Source: Ectothiorhodospiraceae bacterium (GTDB lineage Bacteria; Pseudomonadota; Gammaproteobacteria; Nitrococcales; Aquisalimonadaceae). From it: a stretch of DNA of 64,000 nucleotides. A program made the translations under genes and the position numbers. Positions 41,550 to 52,138 of the stretch are shown here, one piece after another (the stretch's first letter is position 1; each line of letters begins with the position of its first letter). A model generated the notes under the pieces. It was not told the DNA's origin, searched no databases, and was given only the letters and a program-made list of their open reading frames with translations. Location of the stretch: the NCBI GenBank assembly GCA_003565775.1, contig PXAT01000194.1, positions 1 through 64,000 on the forward strand. The letters run 5' to 3'.

Positions 41550-41578
41550 GGAAATCGCCGAGAGGGCTCGGCTCCTAC
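41550..41578 (-). repeat. REP-like palindrome with GTAG head
   Basis: Read on the - strand the block is GTAG, then GA, then GCCGAG-CCCT-CTCGGC, then GATTTCC. A GTAG tetranucleotide before a small GC-rich hairpin is the layout of REP sequences tied to RAYT (REP-associated tyrosine) transposases. It lies 4 bp after the gnnB stop. No RAYT gene is in the window. Confidence 0.6.
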
Positions 41579-41626
41579 AACGATCGGGGACATCTCTGCG
41601 GACAGCTATGCCCGCACCGGCATCCC

Positions 41627-41654
41627 GCCGGGCGCCTTGCACCGCGCGCCCGGC
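41627..41654. terminator. Hairpin between convergent gnnB and rnhB
   Basis: GCCGGGCG (41627-41634) pairs with CGCCCGGC (41647-41654) around a 12-nt loop in the spacer where the two operons meet. There is no T-run, so it may be a Rho-assisted terminator or an mRNA 3' barrier. Confidence 0.4.
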
Positions 41655-41669
41655 GCCAGCGATCTCTGA

Positions 41670-42296
41670 CTAGCGGCCTTCGGCGTCGCGCGCGGCAAGC
41701 AATTCGCGCACGGGTCGGAACGATCGCCGGTGTTCCGGCAACGGTCCCAGGCGACGCAAGGCCGCCATGTGGACCTGCGTCGGGTAACCGCGGTGCCGGT
41801 CGAAGCCGTACTCCGGATGCGCCGCATGCAGGACGTCCATTTGCGCGTCGCGGTAGACCTTGGCCAGAATCGACGCGGCGCCGATCGAGGGAATACTGCC
41901 GTCGCCACCCACCACGGCTCGTGACTGACAGGGCAGACCGTCCGGGCAGCGATTGCCGTCCACAAGCACTCCCGGCGGCACGTTCGGCAGCGCCTCGACG
42001 GCTCGCCGCATCGCCAGCAGCGATGCATGCAGGATATTCAGGGTATCGATTTCGGCAGCCGAAGCCTCGGCAATCGCCCAGGCGGTTGCCCGGCTCCGAA
42101 TCTCCTCGTCCAGTTGCTGCCGGCGACGGGGTGTCAACTTCTTGGAGTCGGTCAGGCCACGGATCGGACGCGCCGGATCAAGCAGGACCGCAGCGGCCAC
42201 CACGGTGCCGACCAGCGGCCCGCGACCGACCTCGTCGACCCCGGCAAACAGGGCCACGTCGTCCTGATCCGCGAGCAGCGACAACTGCGTGCTCAT
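41670..42296 (-). CDS. rnhB: Ribonuclease HII
   Basis: A 208-aa endonuclease that removes RNA from RNA-DNA hybrids and single ribonucleotides from DNA. The catalytic [10 protein letters not shown] (about residues 19-28), the LTDSKKL segment and the late [14 protein letters not shown] block with its aspartate are present. It overlaps lpxB by 4 nt (ATGA). It ends the lpxD-fabZ-lpxA-lpxB-rnhB run, the standard gammaproteobacterial order. Confidence 0.96.
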   Translation of the reverse strand: MSTQLSLLADQDDVALFAGVDEVGRGPLVGTVVAAAVLLDPARPIRGLTDSKKLTPRRRQQLDEEIRSRATAWAIAEASAAEIDTLNILHASLLAMRRAVEALPNVPPGVLVDGNRCPDGLPCQSRAVVGGDGSIPSIGAASILAKVYRDAQMDVLHAAHPEYGFDRHRGYPTQVHMAALRRLGPLPEHRRSFRPVRELLAARDAEGR

Positions 42297-43435
42297 CGGC
42301 GCGACTCCAGCAGACGCCGCACGGCCTCCGCCGCCTGTCGATCGGCATCCTGCCGCATCAACGTGTGCAGATCCCGGAAGCGCCCGATCAGTTCTTCACG
42401 CTGACTCTGGTCATCGAGCAGCGTCAGCATGGCCGGCCCCAGGTTGGCCACCGTTGCGTCCTCCTGCGCGAACTCCTCCACCAGCCGCTCGCCCGCAATC
42501 AGATTCGGCATGGCGAAGAACGGTACCTTGACCAGACGTTTCGCCAGCCAGCCGGTGATCGGACTGACCTTGTAGGCGACGACCATCGGCCGCTGATGCA
42601 GCATGGTTTCCAGGGTCGCGGTACCGGACGCCACCAGGACTGCGTTGGCGGCGCTCATGCATTCGCGCGCGCGTCCGTCGTGCAACGTCACCGGCAACCT
42701 GGTGTTGCGCTCACGCAGTGACTGTTCCAGAAACGTTCGAATTCGCGACGTCGCACAGGGCACAATGAAATGCACCCCCGGGCGCTGCGCACAGAGCCAC
42801 TCCACGGTATCCAGGAACACCGGTCCGAGCAGCGACACTTCACTCATGCGGCTGCCGGGCAGGACCGCCGCCACCAACGCCGGCAGCTGCGGCAGGTCGA
42901 GCGCCGAGCGGGCGGCCTCGCGGTCCGGATGCAATGGAATCTCGTCGGCCAGCGGATGGCCGACGAAGGTCACCGGCACCTCATGGCGACGGAAGAACTC
43001 CGCCTCGAACGGGAAGATGCTCAGCATCAGGTCGATGGCTCGCCGGATCTTGCGGACACGACCCTGACGCCACGCCCAGACCGTCGGGCTGACGTAATGC
43101 ACCGTGGGTATGCCGGCATCGCGGAGGCTCTGTTCGAGACCGAGATTGAAATCGGGTGCGTCGATGCCGATGAACAGTTCCGGCGGATCGGCCAGGAAAC
43201 GCCGTCGCAGGTCGCGTCGGATGCCGAGCAGTCGCGGCAGATGCCGCAGGACTTCCAGCAATCCCATCACCGACAGGGCTTCGAGCGGGTAATGGCTGTC
43301 CATGCCTTCGGCCAGCATGCGTTCGCCGCCGATACCCTCGAACGCCGCATCCGGATAGATCCGGCGCAGTTCCCGCATGAGGCCGGCGCCGAGAAGATCG
43401 CCGGAGAGTTCGCCAGCGACGATGCCGATGCGCAT
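42293..43435 (-). CDS. lpxB: Lipid-A-disaccharide synthase
   Basis: A 380-aa membrane-associated glycosyltransferase (GT19) that joins UDP-diacylglucosamine to lipid X. N-terminal [32 protein letters not shown] near residues 88-101, [10 protein letters not shown] near 118-127 and LPGSRMSEV near 194 are family landmarks. Length matches E. coli LpxB (382). The gene lies between lpxA and rnhB with no spacer. Confidence 0.96.
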   Translation of the reverse strand: MRIGIVAGELSGDLLGAGLMRELRRIYPDAAFEGIGGERMLAEGMDSHYPLEALSVMGLLEVLRHLPRLLGIRRDLRRRFLADPPELFIGIDAPDFNLGLEQSLRDAGIPTVHYVSPTVWAWRQGRVRKIRRAIDLMLSIFPFEAEFFRRHEVPVTFVGHPLADEIPLHPDREAARSALDLPQLPALVAAVLPGSRMSEVSLLGPVFLDTVEWLCAQRPGVHFIVPCATSRIRTFLEQSLRERNTRLPVTLHDGRARECMSAANAVLVASGTATLETMLHQRPMVVAYKVSPITGWLAKRLVKVPFFAMPNLIAGERLVEEFAQEDATVANLGPAMLTLLDDQSQREELIGRFRDLHTLMRQDADRQAAEAVRRLLESRR

Positions 43436-43438
43436 GAG

Positions 43439-44209
43439 CTAGCGGACGAGTCCGCGCTGCGTACCGGCAATGAAACGCAGCAGTTCGGCCACCGGCGGAT
43501 GCGCGCCCGCCATCTCCTGCATGCTCGCCACCGCCTGCTCCAGTCGCAAACCGGCCTTGTACAGACTGCGGTAGGCGCGGCGTAGTGCCTGGATATCGGC
43601 GGCGTCAAAGCCCTGCCGGCGCAGACCTTCGACATTGATGCCATGGGGTTCGGCGGGGTTGCCGGCCACGGTCACGAACGGCGGCACATCCTGCTTGATG
43701 GTCGTGCCCATGGCGCTGAAGGCATGGGTGCCGATATGACAGAACTGATGAACGAGACTGAAACCACCGAGGATGACGTCGTCTTCGACGATCACGTGTC
43801 CCGCGAGGGACGAGCCGTTGGCGAACACCGTCCGGTCACCGATCACGCAATCGTGCGCCACGTGGACGTAGGCCATGATCCAGTTGTCGTTGCCGAGACT
43901 CGTGACACCGCGGTCCTGACTGGTGCCCCGGTTCAGGGTGACGAATTCGCGGATGGTGTTGCGATCGCCGATCTCGAGACGGGTCTCTTCGCCGCCGAAC
44001 TTCTTGTCCTGCGGTTCCTCGCCAACCGAGGCGTACTGGAAGATCCGGTTATCACGACCGATACGCGTCGGCCCGCGCAGCGTCACATGCGGCCCGATCG
44101 TGGTGCCGCCGGCGATCTCGACGCCGGGTCCGATCACGGTAAACGGTCCGACCTCGACGTCGTCGGCGAGGCGGGCATCGGGGTCAACGATGGCGGTCGG
44201 ATGAATCAA
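43439..44209 (-). CDS. lpxA: UDP-N-acetylglucosamine O-acyltransferase, canonical operon copy
   Basis: A 256-aa left-handed beta-helix enzyme that starts lipid A synthesis. The catalytic His is His119 in VHVAHDC. The ruler residue equivalent to E. coli Gly173 is Met167 (FSAMG), as in Pseudomonas aeruginosa, where Met there selects a C10 hydroxyacyl chain. I place the start at the TTG (44209), which overlaps the fabZ stop as TTGA and gives [10 protein letters not shown], the usual N-terminus. An ATG at 44233 would add eight residues and a 28-nt overlap. It lies in lpxD-fabZ-lpxA-lpxB. Confidence 0.94.
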   Translation of the reverse strand: MIHPTAIVDPDARLADDVEVGPFTVIGPGVEIAGGTTIGPHVTLRGPTRIGRDNRIFQYASVGEEPQDKKFGGEETRLEIGDRNTIREFVTLNRGTSQDRGVTSLGNDNWIMAYVHVAHDCVIGDRTVFANGSSLAGHVIVEDDVILGGFSLVHQFCHIGTHAFSAMGTTIKQDVPPFVTVAGNPAEPHGINVEGLRRQGFDAADIQALRRAYRSLYKAGLRLEQAVASMQEMAGAHPPVAELLRFIAGTQRGLVR

Positions 44210-44643
44210 GCCGACACGTCCCGCATCGTGCACATGATCTCGGCTTCGGCAACCAGCTGCTCACCCACCGAAGCCCGCGCATCGAACACCCAGATACCAC
44301 GGCGACGACGCGCGATACTGGCCTCCAGGCGCACCTGGTCACCCGGCTCCACCGGCCGTTTGAAGCGTGCGTTGTCGACACCGACCAGGTAGAAAATCGT
44401 GCTGCCGGGCGCTTCGCCCTCGGTGGCGAATGCCAGCAAGCCGCAGGTCTGCGCCATGGCTTCGAGAATCAGCACACCCGGCATCACCGGACGGATCGGG
44501 AAGTGACCCTGGAAGAACGGTTCGTTGATGGTGACATTCTTGAGCGCGATCAACGACTCGCCCGGACGCGACTCGATCACCCGGTCCACCAGCAAAAAGG
44601 GATACCGGTGCGGCAGGTGATTCAGAATCTGGTGAATATCCAT
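44206..44643 (-). CDS. fabZ: 3-hydroxyacyl-ACP dehydratase FabZ
   Basis: A 145-aa hot-dog fold dehydratase that removes water from 3-hydroxyacyl-ACP in fatty acid elongation and competes with LpxA for hydroxyacyl-ACP. It starts [21 protein letters not shown]. The catalytic His and Glu lie in [14 protein letters not shown] (about residues 43-56) and LILEAMAQ. It is placed between lpxD and lpxA in the standard order. Confidence 0.97.
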   Translation of the reverse strand: MDIHQILNHLPHRYPFLLVDRVIESRPGESLIALKNVTINEPFFQGHFPIRPVMPGVLILEAMAQTCGLLAFATEGEAPGSTIFYLVGVDNARFKRPVEPGDQVRLEASIARRRRGIWVFDARASVGEQLVAEAEIMCTMRDVSA

Positions 44644-44667
44644 GAACTCGCTTCTTGTTGTGTCGAC

Positions 44668-45720
44668 TCAGGTTTCGTCGGCATCCGTGTCGGACATATC
44701 CTGTGCCGCCAGCTGCTTCTCCAGCCGCTTCAGGCGCTTGGCCATGCCATCCAGTTGATGAAACCGGGCCGCGTTGCGGCGCCACTGGCGGTTCGGTTCG
44801 ACTCCGGTGCCGGACGAGTAGAGACCCGGCTCGTTCAGACTCTTGGTGACCTGCGTCATGCCGGTCAGTTGCACACCGTCAGCGATGTTCAGGTGTCCGG
44901 CCATGCCGACCGCCCCACCGATTGCGCAATGGCGACCGATCCGCGTGCTGCCGGCAATTCCGGAACAGGCAACGATGATGGTGTGTTCACCGATTTCGAC
45001 GTTGTGCCCGATTTGTACCAGATTATCCAGCTTCACCCCATTGCCGATCAGCGTGTCGCCGATGGCACCGCGGTCGATCGTGGTATTGCAGCCCACGTCC
45101 ACATCATCGCCGAGGCGGACCACGCCGATCTGCGGAACCTTGCTCCAGCGCCCTTCGTCATTGGCATAGCCGAAGCCGTCGGCCCCGATCACGGCCCCCG
45201 GATGCAACAGGCACCGGGCGCCGATCACGCAGCCGTCCCAGACTGTCACCCGGGCCACCAGCCGCGTGCCACGGCCAATCCGTACATGGTTGCCGACCAC
45301 GCTGGACGGGCCAATGATGACATCGTCATCGATTTCGGCACCGCCACCGATCGAGGCATGTGGCCCGACGGTCACGCGCTGGCCGATGTGCGCATCCGGC
45401 GCGACCCAGGCAGTGGGATGCACCTGACCATCGCCGGTGACAGGCGGATGCAGGATCGATGCGGCGCGCGCAAACGCATAGTGGGGGTTCTTGGACAGCA
45501 GAACCGGCACCGGACTGGCATCCGCCATATCCGGATGCAACACCACCACGCCGGCGCGTGTCTCCTGGAGATGCCTCTGATATTTCCTGTCGGCGAGAAA
45601 AGTCAGCGCGGACGGGCTCGCGCCCCCCAGGGAGGCGATGTGGTCGACGACTACCGAGCCGTCACCGCGAAAGGTCAGCCCCAGGGCGTTGGCCAGTCCT
45701 TCGAGTGTGGTCTGCGCCAC
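44668..45720 (-). CDS. lpxD: UDP-3-O-(3-hydroxyacyl)glucosamine N-acyltransferase
   Basis: A 350-aa enzyme for the third lipid A step, adding the N-linked hydroxyacyl chain. The N-terminal uridine-binding domain (about residues 1-100) is followed by a left-handed beta-helix with hexapeptide repeats (about 105-300), including the catalytic-histidine segment QIGHNVEIGEH, and a C-terminal helical tail. Length is near E. coli LpxD (341). It lies between skp and fabZ. Confidence 0.96.
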   Translation of the reverse strand: MAQTTLEGLANALGLTFRGDGSVVVDHIASLGGASPSALTFLADRKYQRHLQETRAGVVVLHPDMADASPVPVLLSKNPHYAFARAASILHPPVTGDGQVHPTAWVAPDAHIGQRVTVGPHASIGGGAEIDDDVIIGPSSVVGNHVRIGRGTRLVARVTVWDGCVIGARCLLHPGAVIGADGFGYANDEGRWSKVPQIGVVRLGDDVDVGCNTTIDRGAIGDTLIGNGVKLDNLVQIGHNVEIGEHTIIVACSGIAGSTRIGRHCAIGGAVGMAGHLNIADGVQLTGMTQVTKSLNEPGLYSSGTGVEPNRQWRRNAARFHQLDGMAKRLKRLEKQLAAQDMSDTDADET

Positions 45721-45764
45721 GAGTTCTCCTGTTTATTGTTGCAATACCGACCCGTGCTCGGGGG

Positions 45765-46349
45765 TCAGGAACTGCTGTCTTCGAGATCCTGCCGCAGCCG
45801 TTCCAGCACGTCTTCGGTCAGATCAACCTTGTCACTGGCAAAAATCACGCCCTCGCTGACAATCAGATCGAAACCCCTCTCCTCGGCCAGGTCATTGATG
45901 GTATCCACGATCTGCCGTTGCAGCCGGCCTAACTCCTCGTTGCGCCGCAGATTGAAGTCCTCGCGGAATTCCTCCTGCGCCTGGCGCAATTCGCGTTTGC
46001 GCGCCACCACGTCCCGCTGCAGCCGCCGTTGATCATCCTCACCCATCAGGCTGCTATCGCGGGAGAGTTGCTCCTCGAGCCGCCGGATCTCCGACTGTTC
46101 GTCAGCGATCTGCCGATCCCGCGGCGAGAACTCCCGCTCTAGGCTCGCCCGGGCTTCCTCGGCCTGCGGTGCTTCGGCCGAAACCCTGGCAGCGTTGACG
46201 AATCCGATGCGACTCTCGGCAGAAAGCGGCGCCGCAATCACCTGCAGACAGAGCAGGACGATCGCCAGCAGCGTGATGACTGTCACTGACGACAGCCGAA
46301 GCGATCTCGGCCACGCCTCACGATGGTGCCGTTCAGAGGCCATATGCAT
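45765..46349 (-). CDS. skp: OmpH/Skp-family periplasmic chaperone
   Basis: A 194-aa periplasmic chaperone for outer-membrane proteins. A long basic N-terminus and a hydrophobic signal core (VITLLAIVLLCLQVIAAP at about 24-41) are followed by a mature domain beginning RIGFVNAARV. The coiled-coil arms (about 65-150) are rich in Glu, Arg and Gln, and the end is GFDLIVSEGVIFASDKVDLT, typical of the family. The exact start is uncertain (46349 or 46343; no strong ribosome site). It lies directly after bamA. Confidence 0.88.
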   Translation of the reverse strand: MHMASERHHREAWPRSLRLSSVTVITLLAIVLLCLQVIAAPLSAESRIGFVNAARVSAEAPQAEEARASLEREFSPRDRQIADEQSEIRRLEEQLSRDSSLMGEDDQRRLQRDVVARKRELRQAQEEFREDFNLRRNEELGRLQRQIVDTINDLAEERGFDLIVSEGVIFASDKVDLTEDVLERLRQDLEDSSS

Positions 46350-46362
46350 CCGCGAAACGCGC

Positions 46363-48660
46363 CTAGAAAAAGGAACCAAGCGTAAACTGGAAGCGGTCGA
46401 TGTCATCACCGCTCTCGTTATTTAACGGGTTCGCCCAACTCATTGTCAACGCGCCCAGCGGCGAATTCCAGGTGAAGCCGACACCCGCCGAGTAACGGAT
46501 CTCGTTGAAATCCACCGAGCTTTCATCACGCAGGTCATACACCTGGCCGGCATCGACAAACGTGGAGAAACGCACCGAAGGCGTATCCATGAAGGGCAGC
46601 ATGAAGAAATACTCGATGCTGGCGTTGAGACGCAGATTACCGCCGGCCGGTCGATCATTTTCCGGATAACGCGGGCCCAGGGAACTGATCCGATAGCCAC
46701 GCACGGAACCGATCCCGCCGGTGAAGAAGTTCTCGAAGAACGGCAGTTCACTGGTATTGCCATAGCCCTCGCCGTAACTGACACGACCGAGAAGCGACAG
46801 CACACCGGTCTCGGTGATCGACAGGAAGCGTCGGTTACGATAGTTGAGCTTGTAGTACTGCAGGTCGCTGCCCGGCGTGGTGGCCTCGGCACCGAGGGTC
46901 TGACTGCCACCGCGGGTCGGGAAGATCATCCGGTCGGTGGTGATCCGGTTCCAGCTCAGGCCCAGCGTGTAATTGAAGAAGTTGTCGCCGAAATCGTCCT
47001 CGAAGTCGCGCAGTCGCTGCGGCGTGTCGTCATCGTCACGCACGTTCAGGCCGATGTCTTCGATACCGAAATCGACCCGCACCTCGTCTTCCTCGTTCAG
47101 CGGCACGCCGAAGCCGAGCTGCAGGGCACCGGTGCGCAGATTGAAGTCGGACAACCGCTGGCGCGCAAAGTCGGTCTCACGCCAGAGGGCGGAGAACGAC
47201 CGCGAGATGCCATCCACCGTGTAATAGCGCTCGGTATAGGTGAACTGATAAAGCGTGGCGAAGCGGCTGTTGTTGGCAGCCAGGACCATACGGTCGCCGG
47301 TACCGAGCACGTTGTCCTGTGCCACCGAGAAATTCAGCAACACGCCCTGCCCGCTGCCGTAGCCGATCCCGGCCTGCAGACTGCCCGACAACCCCTCCTC
47401 GACCCGGAAGTTGACGTCGACCTGATCCGATTCACCGGGCACCTGCGGCGTGTCCACCTCGACCCGGTCGAAGAAGCCCAGCCGGTTGAGTCGGGTTCGG
47501 GACAGTTCCACCCGCTCGCTGCTGAACCAGCCTCCCTCCATCTGCCGGATTTCGCGACGAATGACCTCGTCATCGGTGCGGAAGTTGCCGGAGATGTTGA
47601 CCCGGCGGACGTAGGCGCGCTGCCCGGGGTCGACAAAGTAGGTCAGGTTGACGCGACGGTTTTCCCGATCGACTTCGGGCACCGCGTTGACGTTGGCGAA
47701 GGCGTAGCCCTCGACGCCTAGCCGATCACGGATGGCGCGGGTTCCGGCGGTGATGTCCGCATCCGAGTAGGTCTGCCCCTCTTCCAGGCCTGCCAGCTCG
47801 CGCATCTCGTCCTCGGAGATGATGAAGTCGCCGGCCAGGCGCACTTCGCCGATTTCGTACTGATTGCCTTCCGAGAGGTTCACCGTGATGTAGATGCCAC
47901 TGCGATCCGGCGTCAGAGCCACCTGGGTCGAGCTGATGGAAAAGTCGGCATAGCCGCGGTTCAGATAATGGCTGCGCAGGGTTTCCAGATCACCGCCCAG
48001 CCGTTCCCGGGAATAGCGGTCACGTCGCGAGAACGGGGAATACCAGGGTTTCGGACCGAGCTCGAACAGCCGGTTCAGCTCCCGGTCGCTGAAGGACTCG
48101 TTGCCGACGAACTGGATTTCCTGAATCCGGGCGATATCGCCCTCATCGATATCGATACGGATACCGACCCGGTTCCGCGGCAGCGGCGACACGGTGCTGG
48201 AAATATTGACGTCGTAATGACCGCGGCCGAAATACTGCCGCTCCAGCTCTCGCTCCAGATTTTCCAGCAGCGAGCGATTGAAGGTTTCGCCCTCGGACAA
48301 GCCGATGTCCCGCAGCGCCTCATTCAGAGGATCACTGGGAATGTTGTCATTACCGAAGATTTCGACCCGGGCGATGGCCGGTCGCTCGACCACATTGACC
48401 ACCAGCACGTCGCCATCCCGTTCCAGCGAGACGTCCTGGAAGAAGCCGGTCTGATAGAGGGCGCGGATCGCTTCCGCCGCCTGCTCCTGATCGACGCGGT
48501 CATCAACATCGATCGGCAGCGAGTTGAACACTGTACCCGGCGCGATACGGCGGAGCCCCTCGATACGGATATCGGAGGCGACGAAAGGCTCGGAAACCTG
48601 AGCGTGGGCCATGGCGCTCGCGGCCAGACCAAGGATGGTACCTAAAATAAATTTGCGCAT
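46363..48660 (-). CDS. bamA: Outer membrane protein assembly factor BamA
   Basis: A 765-aa outer-membrane protein that inserts beta-barrels. A signal peptide at residues 1-20 (MRKFILGTILGLAASAMAHA) is followed by five POTRA domains (about 23-420) and a 16-strand barrel. The lid-loop motif SVRGYR is near residue 660, and the C-terminal strand ends in FQFTLGSFF, a good beta-signal. Length is close to E. coli BamA (810). The start at 48660 is set by the signal peptide. It lies between rseP and skp, the usual order. Confidence 0.96.
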   Translation of the reverse strand: MRKFILGTILGLAASAMAHAQVSEPFVASDIRIEGLRRIAPGTVFNSLPIDVDDRVDQEQAAEAIRALYQTGFFQDVSLERDGDVLVVNVVERPAIARVEIFGNDNIPSDPLNEALRDIGLSEGETFNRSLLENLERELERQYFGRGHYDVNISSTVSPLPRNRVGIRIDIDEGDIARIQEIQFVGNESFSDRELNRLFELGPKPWYSPFSRRDRYSRERLGGDLETLRSHYLNRGYADFSISSTQVALTPDRSGIYITVNLSEGNQYEIGEVRLAGDFIISEDEMRELAGLEEGQTYSDADITAGTRAIRDRLGVEGYAFANVNAVPEVDRENRRVNLTYFVDPGQRAYVRRVNISGNFRTDDEVIRREIRQMEGGWFSSERVELSRTRLNRLGFFDRVEVDTPQVPGESDQVDVNFRVEEGLSGSLQAGIGYGSGQGVLLNFSVAQDNVLGTGDRMVLAANNSRFATLYQFTYTERYYTVDGISRSFSALWRETDFARQRLSDFNLRTGALQLGFGVPLNEEDEVRVDFGIEDIGLNVRDDDDTPQRLRDFEDDFGDNFFNYTLGLSWNRITTDRMIFPTRGGSQTLGAEATTPGSDLQYYKLNYRNRRFLSITETGVLSLLGRVSYGEGYGNTSELPFFENFFTGGIGSVRGYRISSLGPRYPENDRPAGGNLRLNASIEYFFMLPFMDTPSVRFSTFVDAGQVYDLRDESSVDFNEIRYSAGVGFTWNSPLGALTMSWANPLNNESGDDIDRFQFTLGSFF

Positions 48661-48768
48661 AGGGGCAGTTGTCGGCCTGTCATGTTGTCCCCGCACCGCC
48701 CCCCCCGGCGGACTCCTGAGAGCCGCGCGGCGGTGGTCCGGCAACGGATGCTGTGATTCCCGTTGGCG

Positions 48769-50127
48769 TCACCCGGCAAGCCGGGCAATGTCGTTGTAAA
48801 AGGCCAGGCTCATGATCATCAGCAACATGACGATGCCGAGCTGCTGTCCCACCAGCAGGGCCTTGTCGGAGGGCGGGCTTCCCTTGACCGCCTCGACCAG
48901 GAAGTACATCAAGTGGCCGCCATCAAGTATCGGAATGGGCAGCAGGTTGATGATGCCCAGGCTGATACTGACGATGGCCAGAAATTTCAGGAACGGCACG
49001 AGGCCCGAAGAGGCCGTGTCGCCCGCATGCTGTGCGATGTTGATCGGGCCGCTGAGATTCTTCAACGAGGCCTCGCCGGTCACCATCCGCCACAACACCT
49101 GCACCGTCAGCATGCTGGCCTGCCAGGTGCCCTGCGCCGCCTCGCCGACCGATGCAATGGGGCCATAGCGTACGGTCTGTTGCATGTCTTCGTATAGTCC
49201 TGCGGGAACATCCGGACGTACCCCGAGCACCCCGTTGGGGCTATCCGTGCCCTGCAGACTGACCATGCGTTCCAGCACCTCGTCAGCACGCTGTACTGTC
49301 AGTTCGGTCTCGCTGCCGGCGCGGGAGCGCAGAGCGGCCACCAGCGCATCCCAGTCGGCAACGGCCTCGCCCTCCACGGCAACGATCCGATCACCGGACT
49401 CGAGACCGGCCTCCGCCGCCGCACCGCCGGCGATGGTCTCACCGATCCGGCTTTCCAGCTGCGGTCGCCACGGTTCGAAGCCGATCAGACGCAGCATGTC
49501 CGGGTTCTCGCCGAGCAGTTCCCGGCGATCCAGCTGCATCTGCAGATCACGCTGTCGGCCGCTCCGGTCGACCACGGTGACGTCCACCTCGCCGCTGCCG
49601 CGCACCCCCCGGTCGAGAATCCCCATCATCACCTGCTGCCAGCTCCGGGTGTCACGCCCGCCAACCGCAACGACCTCGTCACCACTGCTCAGGCCGGCGC
49701 GTTCCGCTGCCGTGTCCGGCAGGACATCGCCGACCACCGGTCGCAGTTCCGTGGTGCCGACCACGGCGATGAACCAGTAAACAACAAGGGCGAGCAGGAA
49801 ATTGGCGGCCGGACCGGCCAGCACGATGGCCGTTCGCACCCGCAGAGACTGCCGGTTGAAGGCCCGGTGGCGGTCGGCCTCGGGCACCGGTCCCTCGCGC
49901 TCGTCCAGCATCTTGACGTAGCCGCCGAGCGGGATGGCAGCGATCTGGTATTCGATCCGATCCGGTCCGGCAATACGGGTATAGAGCGGTTTGCCGAAGC
50001 CGATGGAATAGCGCAGAACCTTGACGCCAAGGCGTCGGGCGACCCAGTAATGGCCGAATTCATGAAACGCCACCAGAATCGCGATGGCGACCAGGAACGA
50101 CAGCAGACTGACTCCGAAACCACTCAC
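48769..50127 (-). CDS. rseP: Site-2 zinc metalloprotease RseP
   Basis: A 452-aa intramembrane protease that cuts anti-sigma factor RseA and signal peptide remnants. The zinc motif HEFGH is at residues 22-26. Two PDZ domains lie at about 115-200 and 205-290, and the second metal motif LDGGHL is near residue 400. Four transmembrane segments are visible. The ATG region overlaps the dxr stop by 4 nt. It lies in dxr-rseP-bamA. Confidence 0.96.
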   Translation of the reverse strand: MSGFGVSLLSFLVAIAILVAFHEFGHYWVARRLGVKVLRYSIGFGKPLYTRIAGPDRIEYQIAAIPLGGYVKMLDEREGPVPEADRHRAFNRQSLRVRTAIVLAGPAANFLLALVVYWFIAVVGTTELRPVVGDVLPDTAAERAGLSSGDEVVAVGGRDTRSWQQVMMGILDRGVRGSGEVDVTVVDRSGRQRDLQMQLDRRELLGENPDMLRLIGFEPWRPQLESRIGETIAGGAAAEAGLESGDRIVAVEGEAVADWDALVAALRSRAGSETELTVQRADEVLERMVSLQGTDSPNGVLGVRPDVPAGLYEDMQQTVRYGPIASVGEAAQGTWQASMLTVQVLWRMVTGEASLKNLSGPINIAQHAGDTASSGLVPFLKFLAIVSISLGIINLLPIPILDGGHLMYFLVEAVKGSPPSDKALLVGQQLGIVMLLMIMSLAFYNDIARLAG

Positions 50128-51326
50128 GACCTTCCCTCCAGTGTCGGCAGCAGGCGCTCGGCGAGCGCCCGGGCCGCGATATCGGCCGCCAGCGCATCGT
50201 CCAGCGATTCAAGCTTGGACAACGACGTCAGCTGCAAGGTCTGCTCGACCAGTCGTGCGATTCCGACAAACCCCAGGCGTCCGTCGAGAAACGCGTCCAC
50301 CGCGATCTCGTTGGCCGCATTCAGTGTCGCGCAGGCGGTACCACCGCTGGCCAGGGCCTCGTAGGCAAGCCGGAGACAGGGAAACCGCTGCATGTCCGGC
50401 GGTCGGAAATCGAGTCGCGCCACGGCCATCAGATCCAGCGGCTGGACGCCTGCTTCCAGCCGCTCGGGGAAACCCAGCGCATGGGCGATCGGTGTCCGCA
50501 TGTCCGGATTGCCGAGCTGCGCCAGAACCGATCCGTCAGCATAACTCACCAGCGAATGCACCACGCTCTGCGGATGCACGACCACCTCGACATCCGTGCC
50601 GACCAGATCAAACAGCCAGCAGGCCTCGATCAGCTCCAGCCCCTTGTTCATCATGGTCGCGGAATCCACCGAAATCTTGCGGCCCATGTCCCAGTTGGGG
50701 TGCGCACACGCCTCATCCGGCGTGACGTGCTCGAGCGCCGCCAGATCGTGCTCACGAAACGGTCCGCCGGATGCGGTGAGCAGAATGCGCCGGACGCCCG
50801 CCGGAAGCAATTGACCGGGCTGGAAGCCCGGCGGCAGACACTGGAAGATCGCATTGTGCTCGCTATCCAGCGGCAGCAGTTCGGCACCATGATCGCGCAC
50901 CGCCTGCATGAACACCGGCCCGGCCATGACCAGCGCTTCCTTGTTCGCCAGCAGCACCCGCTTTCCCGCCCGAACGGCGGCCAGGGTCGGCTCGAGCCCG
51001 GCCGCGCCGACGATTCCGGCAACGACGGTATCGCTCTCGTCGCTGGCAGCAAGTTCGCACAGGTCCCGCCGCCCGCTGAGCAACCGGGTCCGACAGCCGG
51101 CGTCGGCAAGGCGCTCGCGCAGTTCCCTGGCGCTTACTGCATCGTCGATCAGGGCATAGTCCGGCTGGTACCGCAGGCATTGTTCGAACAGGCGTTCGGC
51201 GTTGCGATGCGCGGTAATGGCATGCAAGCGAAAACGATCCGGGTGGCGCGCAATGACGTCGAGTGTGCTGACGCCAATCGACCCGGTCGCGCCGAGAACA
51301 GTGACACGGCGGACCGCTAGAGCCAT
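50124..51326 (-). CDS. dxr: 1-deoxy-D-xylulose 5-phosphate reductoisomerase
   Basis: A 400-aa NADPH enzyme making methylerythritol phosphate, the committed step of the non-mevalonate pathway served also by ispD and ispF in this window. The NADPH motif [10 protein letters not shown] is at about residues 9-18. [12 protein letters not shown] is near 124-135, and the metal and substrate block [12 protein letters not shown] is near 149-160. Length matches E. coli Dxr (398). The start at 51326 overlaps cdsA by 10 nt; the longer frame upstream is the antiparallel-free extension inside cdsA and is rejected. Confidence 0.96.
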   Translation of the reverse strand: MALAVRRVTVLGATGSIGVSTLDVIARHPDRFRLHAITAHRNAERLFEQCLRYQPDYALIDDAVSARELRERLADAGCRTRLLSGRRDLCELAASDESDTVVAGIVGAAGLEPTLAAVRAGKRVLLANKEALVMAGPVFMQAVRDHGAELLPLDSEHNAIFQCLPPGFQPGQLLPAGVRRILLTASGGPFREHDLAALEHVTPDEACAHPNWDMGRKISVDSATMMNKGLELIEACWLFDLVGTDVEVVVHPQSVVHSLVSYADGSVLAQLGNPDMRTPIAHALGFPERLEAGVQPLDLMAVARLDFRPPDMQRFPCLRLAYEALASGGTACATLNAANEIAVDAFLDGRLGFVGIARLVEQTLQLTSLSKLESLDDALAADIAARALAERLLPTLEGRS

Positions 51327-52138
51327 AGCAGATACAGCCCGCCGGCAAACACCGTGGCGCTGGCCGTGACGCTGTCGATCCGGTCGAGCACCCCGCCGTG
51401 GCCGGGCAGCAACGTGCCGCTGTCCTTCATTCCGGCCCGCCGCTTGACCATGCTTTCGAACAGATCGCCCACGACCGACAACACGATGGTCAGGATCAGG
51501 AGCAGGAAGAAGGGCAACAACGGCAACGGCATGCCCGGCAGTAGCGGTCGCAGCAACAGGCCGACCACCGTCGCCAGCAGCAGCCCGCCGGCGAATCCCT
51601 CCCAGGTCTTGCCCGGGCTGACTCTTGGCGCCAGACGGTGGCGACCGAAGCGCCGCCCGGCAAAATAGGCGCCGATGTCGGCAGCCCAGGTGATCAACAG
51701 CAGCAGCATGACCAGCCAGGGGCCACCCGGCTGGGCATGCAACCAGACCAGTGCCGTCCACGACGGCAGCAACAACAACAGACCGATCAGCAGACCGCGA
51801 CCCGGCGCCAGTGCTACCGCGTCCCGGGTGGAGCGTTCATGGACCCAGAGCAGAATGAAGGCCACGGGCCAGAACATGACGCCCGCCAGCAACACGGCAG
51901 GCGTTATCACGCCCTCGTCAACGGCGCCCGCGACGAGCGCCATGAAGCCCGCGAGAACACCGATCACCGCCCATGTCACCGAGGCCCGGTTGAGTCCGAT
52001 CATCGGTAACCATTCGAGCACCGCGAGCACGACGACAGCGGCGAGAATCAGAGCGAACCAGGAGGTGGGCAGAAGGAAAACTGCCGCCAGAAACGGCGGC
52101 AGCAGAACCAGCGCGGTCAGGACCCGGTGACTAAGCAC
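51317..52138 (-). CDS. cdsA: Phosphatidate cytidylyltransferase
   Basis: A 273-aa inner-membrane enzyme that makes CDP-diacylglycerol from phosphatidate and CTP for all phospholipids. About eight hydrophobic segments are present. The CDS signature is complete: [10 protein letters not shown], then [13 protein letters not shown] near the C-terminus (about residues 228-253). I use the GTG at 52138, which gives the usual [14 protein letters not shown]-type N-terminus and an 8-nt overlap with uppS. An ATG at 52171 is the alternative. Confidence 0.95.
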   Translation of the reverse strand: MLSHRVLTALVLLPPFLAAVFLLPTSWFALILAAVVVLAVLEWLPMIGLNRASVTWAVIGVLAGFMALVAGAVDEGVITPAVLLAGVMFWPVAFILLWVHERSTRDAVALAPGRGLLIGLLLLLPSWTALVWLHAQPGGPWLVMLLLLITWAADIGAYFAGRRFGRHRLAPRVSPGKTWEGFAGGLLLATVVGLLLRPLLPGMPLPLLPFFLLLILTIVLSVVGDLFESMVKRRAGMKDSGTLLPGHGGVLDRIDSVTASATVFAGGLYLLWL

